Source of the DNA: FEB-25 sp963809615
GTDB lineage: Bacteria; Chloroflexota; Anaerolineae; Anaerolineales; UBA4823
DNA: 64,000 nucleotides
Direction of reading: 5' to 3'
Assembly: GCA_963809615.1 (NCBI GenBank)
Contig: CAWEKR010000013.1
Span: 1-64,000, forward strand
The notes under the pieces are model-generated. The model was not told the origin of the DNA, did not search any database, and saw nothing but the letters and a program-made list of their open reading frames with translations. Position numbers and translations under genes: made by a program. The first letter of the stretch is position 1. Every line of letters begins with the position of its first letter. Below, piece by piece: positions 59,116 through 64,000 of the stretch.

Positions 59116-60363
59116 TTACTCTTCAAAATTTTTCAAGATCAAGCAGGCATTTTGACCACCCAGGCCGAATGAATTCGATAAAGCGTAGTGAACCGCCTGT
59201 TTGCGGGCCTTATTTGGGACGTAATCCAGGTCACATTCGGGATCAGGAGTGGTGTAGTTTATCGTGGGGTGAATGATACCATTAAGGATCGTTAGGACGC
59301 AGGCAATTGCTTCAAGCGAGCCTGATGCACCCATGGCGTGCCCGATCATCGACTTGGTGGAGCTAACCGCTAACTTATAGGCGTGTTTCCCAAATACTTC
59401 CTTGATTGCTTTTGTTTCGGTTGAATCATTTAAAGGCGTGGAAGTCCCATGGGCGTTAATATAATCAATCTGGGTGGGAGCGATACTGGCATTCTCCAAA
59501 GCCCAGCGGATGGCGCGAATAGCACCGGCAGCATCTGGATCTGGTGCAGCAATATGAAATGCATCAGACGTGGATGATTCACCGATTATTTCCGCATAGA
59601 TATGGGCACCCCGGTTGATTGCATTTTCCAGGCTCTCGACCACCAGTGAGCCAGCTCCTTCAGAGAGAATGAAGCCTTCACGCTTGGCATCAAAAGGACG
59701 GCTTGCACGGGCAGGATCATCGTTGTAGTTGGTTGGTAGGGCGCGCATGGCACAAAAACCGGCCACGGAGTAATCCTCAATCAAAGCCTCAGTCCCGCCC
59801 GTGATCACCACATCGGCTTTTCCACTCCACACCAGCTCGGCGGCTTCACCAATCGTCTGGGTACCGGTGGCACATGCCGTAACGATGGTTGTATTTGGAC
59901 CCAGGCATTGAAACTGTTTGGCAATTAAAAAAGTCGATAGGTTCGGTATTGCAAAAGGCAGGGTGAATGGATTACCCCGGCTGAGACCTTGTGTGCGCAG
60001 CTCGATGATCCCATCAACCATTTGGTCGATTCCCCCGAGGGCAGTACCATACACCACTGCTGAGCGTTCCTTGTCTGGCATGGTACTCGGCAATCCGGCA
60101 TCATTCACCGCCTGGATGGCAGAAATCAGTGCAATCTGTGCGGAACGGGGTAACCGGCGGACGTCTTTCCGGTCGAGATACATACCAGGGTCAAAATCTG
60201 GAATCTCGCCGGCTATCTGGCACGGCAGTTCAGCCGCATCGAATTGAGTGATCTTTCGGACCCCTGAAGCTCCGTTGAGCAGTCCGTTCCAAAATAAATC
60301 GACCGATGACCCTAGCGGAGTGACAGCCCCTATACCGGTAATAACAGCACGTTGAACTCTCAT
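59116..60363 (-). CDS. fabF: Beta-ketoacyl-ACP synthase II
   Basis: A 415-residue thiolase-fold enzyme extending fatty acyl chains. Cys-His-His active site: TACATGTQ (Cys), INAHGTSTPLNDSTE (His) and GHAMGASGSLEA (His), with the Lys in SSTKSMIGH. It works with ACP in the FAS II pathway. The start overlaps the plsX stop (ATGA), so fatty acid elongation is coupled to phospholipid entry. Confidence 0.96.
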   Translation of the reverse strand: MRVQRAVITGIGAVTPLGSSVDLFWNGLLNGASGVRKITQFDAAELPCQIAGEIPDFDPGMYLDRKDVRRLPRSAQIALISAIQAVNDAGLPSTMPDKERSAVVYGTALGGIDQMVDGIIELRTQGLSRGNPFTLPFAIPNLSTFLIAKQFQCLGPNTTIVTACATGTQTIGEAAELVWSGKADVVITGGTEALIEDYSVAGFCAMRALPTNYNDDPARASRPFDAKREGFILSEGAGSLVVESLENAINRGAHIYAEIIGESSTSDAFHIAAPDPDAAGAIRAIRWALENASIAPTQIDYINAHGTSTPLNDSTETKAIKEVFGKHAYKLAVSSTKSMIGHAMGASGSLEAIACVLTILNGIIHPTINYTTPDPECDLDYVPNKARKQAVHYALSNSFGLGGQNACLILKNFEE

Positions 60364-61391
60364 ATTATTTCCTCGACTTGGGATTTTTGTATACTTTCTT
60401 GAATTGCTGATTGAATTGATCGAAGCAGGTTAGCCTCTACAGAAGCTCGGGCAGCTTTAATCGCACTAACCAGGGCATGAGCATTGGAACGACCATGACC
60501 GATGAATACCAGACCATTTACCCCCAGCAAGGGAGCTGCACCGTATTCATCGGGATTAAGCATCGCTCGGACCTTGGTCAGGCTAGGTTTGGCCAGTGCG
60601 CCTCCAATCATCGAAACCGGATTGGATTTCAGCTGCTGGCGCATGATATCCATGATAAATTTTGCGACAGCTTCCGTTGATTTTAACAAGATGTTACCCG
60701 TAAACCCATCGGTTACGACAACATCAGCTTCACCTGCGAACAATTCTTTGCCTTCTACGTTTCCAATAAAATTTAATCCACTTTGAGTCAAAAGTGGAAA
60801 CGTATTTCTTACCAGCTCGTTCCCCTTTCCAGCCTCTTCGCCATTGGAAAGGATAGCCACACGGGGTTTTTCTATTCCCCGGGTTTTTTTTGCATACACC
60901 GAACCCATGATGGCGAACTGGACGAGATGCTCTGGTTTGCAGTCGGGGTTTGCCCCGATATCCAGCACGATGCAGAAACCACCTTTCACCGGAAAAGTGG
61001 CGGTCAGTGCCGCACGTTCGACCCCGGGGATCGTATCCAATCGAAAATATGCCGTTGCCATTGCTCCGCCCGTATTTCCGGCGGTTACGAATGCGTCTGC
61101 CTCCCCCCGCTTTACCAGGTCGATCCCCACAGCCATGGATGTTTTCGAGTTGCGTCGTTTGGCTTTCAATGCCAGTGCCAGACCTTTGTCTGCCATGGAT
61201 ATCGTTTCGGCTGCGTCAACCAGGCGAATGGACCTGCTGTCTGCATCGACCGAGTCCAGGCGGGCCCTTAACTCAACTGCCGGTCCTACCAGAATGATTT
61301 CTTCCCTGTACAAGCGCGCAGCTTCCACCGCAGCCAAAACCTCTGGCTCGGGACAGGTATCACTTCCCATTGCATCCAATACGATCCGCAT
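60360..61391 (-). CDS. plsX: Phosphate acyltransferase PlsX
   Basis: A 343-residue enzyme making acyl-phosphate from acyl-ACP, the first step of glycerolipid synthesis with PlsY. MRIVLDAMGSDTCPEPEVLAA is the typical N-terminus; VSAGNTGA-like segments (VTAGNTGGAMATAYFRL), LDIGANPDCKPEHLVQFA and DGFTGNILLKSTEAVAKF are conserved. Upstream of fabF in one operon. Full length. Confidence 0.96.
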   Translation of the reverse strand: MRIVLDAMGSDTCPEPEVLAAVEAARLYREEIILVGPAVELRARLDSVDADSRSIRLVDAAETISMADKGLALALKAKRRNSKTSMAVGIDLVKRGEADAFVTAGNTGGAMATAYFRLDTIPGVERAALTATFPVKGGFCIVLDIGANPDCKPEHLVQFAIMGSVYAKKTRGIEKPRVAILSNGEEAGKGNELVRNTFPLLTQSGLNFIGNVEGKELFAGEADVVVTDGFTGNILLKSTEAVAKFIMDIMRQQLKSNPVSMIGGALAKPSLTKVRAMLNPDEYGAAPLLGVNGLVFIGHGRSNAHALVSAIKAARASVEANLLRSIQSAIQESIQKSQVEEII

Positions 61392-61457
61392 GGTTTACTC
61401 CTGAATGTGGGCTCGCTTGACAATCGCAGTTAGCCGATTATAATACCAATACCTTTT

Positions 61458-61539
61458 GCGCTGGTGCTGGAATTGGCAGACAGGCATGGTTGAGGGCCAT
61501 GTGCCGCAAGGCGTGGGGGTTCAAGTCCCCCCCAGCGCA
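61458..61539 (+). tRNA. tRNA-Leu (GAG)
   Basis: Class II tRNA of 82 nt. Acceptor GCGCTGG / CCAGCGC with discriminator A; D arm GCTGGAATTGGCAGAC; anticodon stem CATGG/CCATG with loop TTGAGGG (anticodon GAG); long variable arm TGCCGCAAGGCGT; T arm GGGGG-TTCAAGT-CCCCC. CCA is not encoded. Confidence 0.94.
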
Positions 61540-61567
61540 CACCCTGACGAACCCTCGATGAGGAAAA

Positions 61568-61978
61568 ATGAATAGTGCAGTCTTCCCATCCGCTGAATGG
61601 ATGCAGGCAATAAATGAGAAGCTTAATACTGATGAACATTATGCTCAGGTTGCCCACGGCTGGGAAGGCGATCTACGGGTAATTCTTGAGCCTGAAACTA
61701 CTTTGCAAGAAGAGATCTGGCTGTATTTCGATCTCTGGCATGGAACGTGTAGAGAAGCGCTCATCGAGGATGTTTCCTCGACAAAAAAACCCGCATTTAT
61801 CCTGAGGGGCTCGTACACTAACGTTATCAAAATATTATCAGGTGAAGTAGGGGTCGTGCAGGCATTGATGACCCGCATGCTCGGTGTTCACGGCAGCATG
61901 GCGACATTGATGAGAAATGTACCCACAGTATTAGATTTTGTGCGCTGCTGTCAGGAAGTCACCAAGAGCTGGATTTAA
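61568..61978 (+). CDS. SCP2 sterol-binding-fold protein
   Basis: A 136-residue stand-alone SCP2 domain with strands around WEGDLRVILEP and EIWLYFDLWHG, AFILRGSYTNVIKILSGE in the middle and a helical end (AMTRMLGVHGSMATLMRN). The fold has a hydrophobic tunnel and usually carries lipids. Partner and cargo unknown. It follows tRNA-Leu by 28 bases. GAGGAAAA precedes the ATG. Confidence 0.82.
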   Translation: MNSAVFPSAEWMQAINEKLNTDEHYAQVAHGWEGDLRVILEPETTLQEEIWLYFDLWHGTCREALIEDVSSTKKPAFILRGSYTNVIKILSGEVGVVQALMTRMLGVHGSMATLMRNVPTVLDFVRCCQEVTKSWI

Positions 61979-61996
61979 ACTGCGCTTCACGCACGC

Positions 61997-62030
61997 GGTT
62001 CGCCTGACGAAAAGTTTGGCGAACCTTTTT
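61997..62030 (+). terminator. Intrinsic terminator after SCP2-like gene
   Basis: GGTTCGCC (61997-62004) and GGCGAACC (62018-62025) form an 8 bp stem with a 13-base loop, followed by five T. Lies between convergent genes; the loop is long. Confidence 0.85.
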
Positions 62031-63906
62031 ATTTAATTGCCGCCTGGATGATCTTTTGGATACGTTCGATCATTCCAGCCGGATCAGGGTGTAATCCTTC
62101 GATAAGCAATGCATCTTCGTATATCTGCTCGATGATCAAAAGACCCAGATCTGCCTCGGCAGGGACCGAATTGAGCTGGAGTACTATGGGATGCTGTGGG
62201 TTCAGTTCCAACACTTTTTTAGGGGTCTCAAAGTCTTCTTTGAGCAATCGATAAACTCGCTGCATCTCCTGGTTTGGCACACCCTCCGGGTCGACCAACC
62301 GGGCTGGCGACCCGGATAATCGGTCGGTCATGCGCACATCGGTGACTTTATCACCCAGCTGGGTTTTAAATCGTTGGATCATGGAGATCCATTCATTGGG
62401 GTCGAGCCCAGCGGCAGGCTCCGTTTCAGGTTCTCTTTCCAAGACCGGCAGCTTCAGATCAGGAGACGAGACGTTCACCAGTGCATGGTCCTTATACTTT
62501 GCCAGGCGGACCACCATGAAGGGATCTATCGGATCGGTCAGGAGCAGCACCTCAAGTCCATGTTTCTTGAGCATGTCCAAGTGCGGGCTGTAAACGATTG
62601 ATCGCTCATCATCACCAAGGATGTAATAAATTTCCTTTTGATCTGGTTTCATCCTGCTCAGGTAATCATCCAGTGCCGACCACTGTTCCGTTGAGCTGGT
62701 TGTATGGAAGCGGAGTAAGTTATAGAGCGATTCGGGTTCGCTTTGTTCAATCGCAATCCCCTCCTTGATAAACCGACCATATTCTTCCCAAAACGTGGTG
62801 TAGACCTCAGGCTCATCCTTCGCCAGCTTGTCGAGCGCTGTCGTGATCTTCGATGTGATCAGCGATTTTAGATTTGCCATGATCCGGTTAGCCTGGATGG
62901 TCTCCCGGGATACATTCAATGGCAAATCTTCAGTATCCACCACACCTTGAATGAACCGGTAATATTCCGGCAGGACTTCCTTGCAATATTCCTGGATCAG
63001 CACGTTACAGGAATAGAGTTTTAAACCGTCCTCTTTACGGAGTGAAAACAGGTTCCGTTCGGATTTTGCCGGCACATACAAAACCGCATACAGCTGCACT
63101 GGTGCGTCCACGGACAAATGGATGTGCGTCAAAGGGGGTGAAAAATCGAGGGTTAATTGGTGGTAGAACTCTTCATAATCTTTTTTATCCACCTTGCGGG
63201 GAGTCTGGCGCCATAATGCTGTCTGCTTATTGACCTGTTCCTTCTTATCACCCAGGTAGATGGGAAAGGAGATGAAATCCGAGTGTTTCTTGATCACCTC
63301 ACGTATCCGGCTTTCCTGGGCAAATTCAGACGCGTCCTCTTTGAGCTTGATCTCGATCACTGTTCCGCGGTCAATCTGTTGTGCCGGTTCCACGCTGAAG
63401 GTATCATTGCCCGTACAATACCATGCGGCAGCCCCCGTATCAGGGAGATAGGAGCGTGAAGTGACTCGGATCCACTCCGCAACCATGAATACGGAATAAA
63501 AGCCAACCCCAAATTGACCGATAATGTCAGAGACATTTTTCGCCCCTTCCTTGGCTGCAGAGATAAATGCTCGCGCACCGGAATGAGCGATCGTTCCCAG
63601 GTTCTCAGCCAGCTCTTCCGCGGTCATGCCGACACCTGAATCACTGATGGTTAATGTTCCCGCACTGGGGTCAGCGGTAATCGTGATGGCGAGTTCAGCA
63701 TCTGGGTCGAGCACATCTCGATTGGTGAGCATTTCGAAACTCATGCGGGTGAGTGCATCCGAAGCATTCGAGATCAGCTCGCGTAAAAATATCTCTCGTT
63801 CGGTATACAGGGAATGGATCAGGATATCCAAAAGCTGGCGGGTTTCAGCTTTGAATGGAATCGGTCCCTTGGTCTCATTCTCGGCAGGGGTAGTTGGGTC
63901 GGTCAT
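62029..63906 (-). CDS. htpG: Chaperone HtpG (Hsp90)
   Basis: A 625-residue Hsp90: GHKL ATPase domain (1-220; ELISNASDA, DSGVGM, GTIAHSGA, GQFGVGFYS are the ATP-binding motifs), middle domain (about 225-480; RGVVDTEDLPLNVSRE-type segment) and C-terminal dimerisation domain (about 490-625). It helps fold client proteins under stress. No cytosolic linker extension. The upstream 94 bases to the window end show no gene. Complete at both ends. Confidence 0.96.
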   Translation of the reverse strand: MTDPTTPAENETKGPIPFKAETRQLLDILIHSLYTEREIFLRELISNASDALTRMSFEMLTNRDVLDPDAELAITITADPSAGTLTISDSGVGMTAEELAENLGTIAHSGARAFISAAKEGAKNVSDIIGQFGVGFYSVFMVAEWIRVTSRSYLPDTGAAAWYCTGNDTFSVEPAQQIDRGTVIEIKLKEDASEFAQESRIREVIKKHSDFISFPIYLGDKKEQVNKQTALWRQTPRKVDKKDYEEFYHQLTLDFSPPLTHIHLSVDAPVQLYAVLYVPAKSERNLFSLRKEDGLKLYSCNVLIQEYCKEVLPEYYRFIQGVVDTEDLPLNVSRETIQANRIMANLKSLITSKITTALDKLAKDEPEVYTTFWEEYGRFIKEGIAIEQSEPESLYNLLRFHTTSSTEQWSALDDYLSRMKPDQKEIYYILGDDERSIVYSPHLDMLKKHGLEVLLLTDPIDPFMVVRLAKYKDHALVNVSSPDLKLPVLEREPETEPAAGLDPNEWISMIQRFKTQLGDKVTDVRMTDRLSGSPARLVDPEGVPNQEMQRVYRLLKEDFETPKKVLELNPQHPIVLQLNSVPAEADLGLLIIEQIYEDALLIEGLHPDPAGMIERIQKIIQAAIK

Positions 63907-64000
63907 AATAAATACCCTTTCATTTTCAGCGGCTAAGTTTTTTGTATTGGATGCGGTGGGGGATGTCGGTGGCTATCCCGATGCGTCTCTTTCGATCGAG

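Noticed and set aside
63907..64000. Possible partial gene at the right edge
   Set aside because: Only 94 bases remain with no start, ribosome site or recognisable protein segment.

Overview
The window reads as a chromosomal segment of a bacterium, most plausibly a member of the Chloroflexota (Anaerolineae-like). This assignment is inferred from gene content and style: a family-S9 peptidase, an M23/PPC multidomain exoprotein ending in an LPxVxR-type tail, an SPFH protein, secD/secF, MurA with Asp at the usual Cys position, and many small membrane proteins. No 16S or other decisive marker is present.

Bases 1 to about 11,800 are an accessory island of low, patchy GC. Its organising principle is a repeated junction read on the + strand: (i) about 160 bp of the 3' end of a tyrosine recombinase gene, always on the minus strand; (ii) a 45 bp copy of the 3' half of a tRNA-Arg gene starting in the anticodon loop; (iii) an end module of about 135 bp with a hairpin and a tandem 11-mer TTTAGCGCCAT. 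Complete junctions are at 1509-1852 and 3333-3650. The window opens inside another (1-175), and decayed copies lie at about 3704, 4623, 5710, 7693, 10132 and 11587. Between junctions sit unrelated cargo genes: a PQQ-type beta-propeller lipoprotein, two small membrane proteins with matching leaders, a lipoprotein, a HigBA toxin-antitoxin pair, a DHFR-like (RibD C-terminal family) protein followed by an integron attC-like half site, a DUF2200 protein, an NTF2-like protein plus aldo/keto reductase behind a MerR-type promoter, and a cyclase-like alpha/alpha-barrel protein. I read this as serial integration and decay of small integrase-dependent elements at one tRNA-Arg gene.

From 11.86 kb the segment becomes ordinary chromosome. 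11.9-24.4 kb is an envelope and ion-transport block: a 1315-residue secreted M23 peptidase-like protein, a pentameric ligand-gated ion channel with two N-terminal PPC-like domains, TrkH/TrkA-type K+ uptake, an HdeD-like membrane protein, a META-domain lipoprotein, a Kv-type K+ channel, and a dead fragment of a MalT/LuxR-type regulator.

24.4-49 kb is mostly housekeeping: tRNA-His next to hisS, degV, exonuclease III, scpA, OsmC, thioredoxin, murA, prepilin peptidase, and a long minus-strand run (diacylglycerol kinase-like, methyltransferase, SpoIIE-type phosphatase, RCK channel-like protein, P-loop protein, secD, secF). Then come MoxR/DUF58, an XRE regulator divergent from GDP-mannose dehydratase, a CHAD protein, M24 and M14 peptidases, an MBL-fold hydrolase, an RsmC-like methyltransferase and a DUF3267 metalloprotease.

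49-64 kb holds ribosomal protein L25, a Nudix hydrolase, TrmI, an S9 peptidase, a cold-shock protein, MnmA with its sulfur donor cysteine desulfurase, an SPFH/helix-turn-helix fusion, fabF and plsX (fatty acid/phospholipid synthesis), tRNA-Leu, an SCP2-like protein and HtpG. Tight overlaps of the ATGA type mark many operons.
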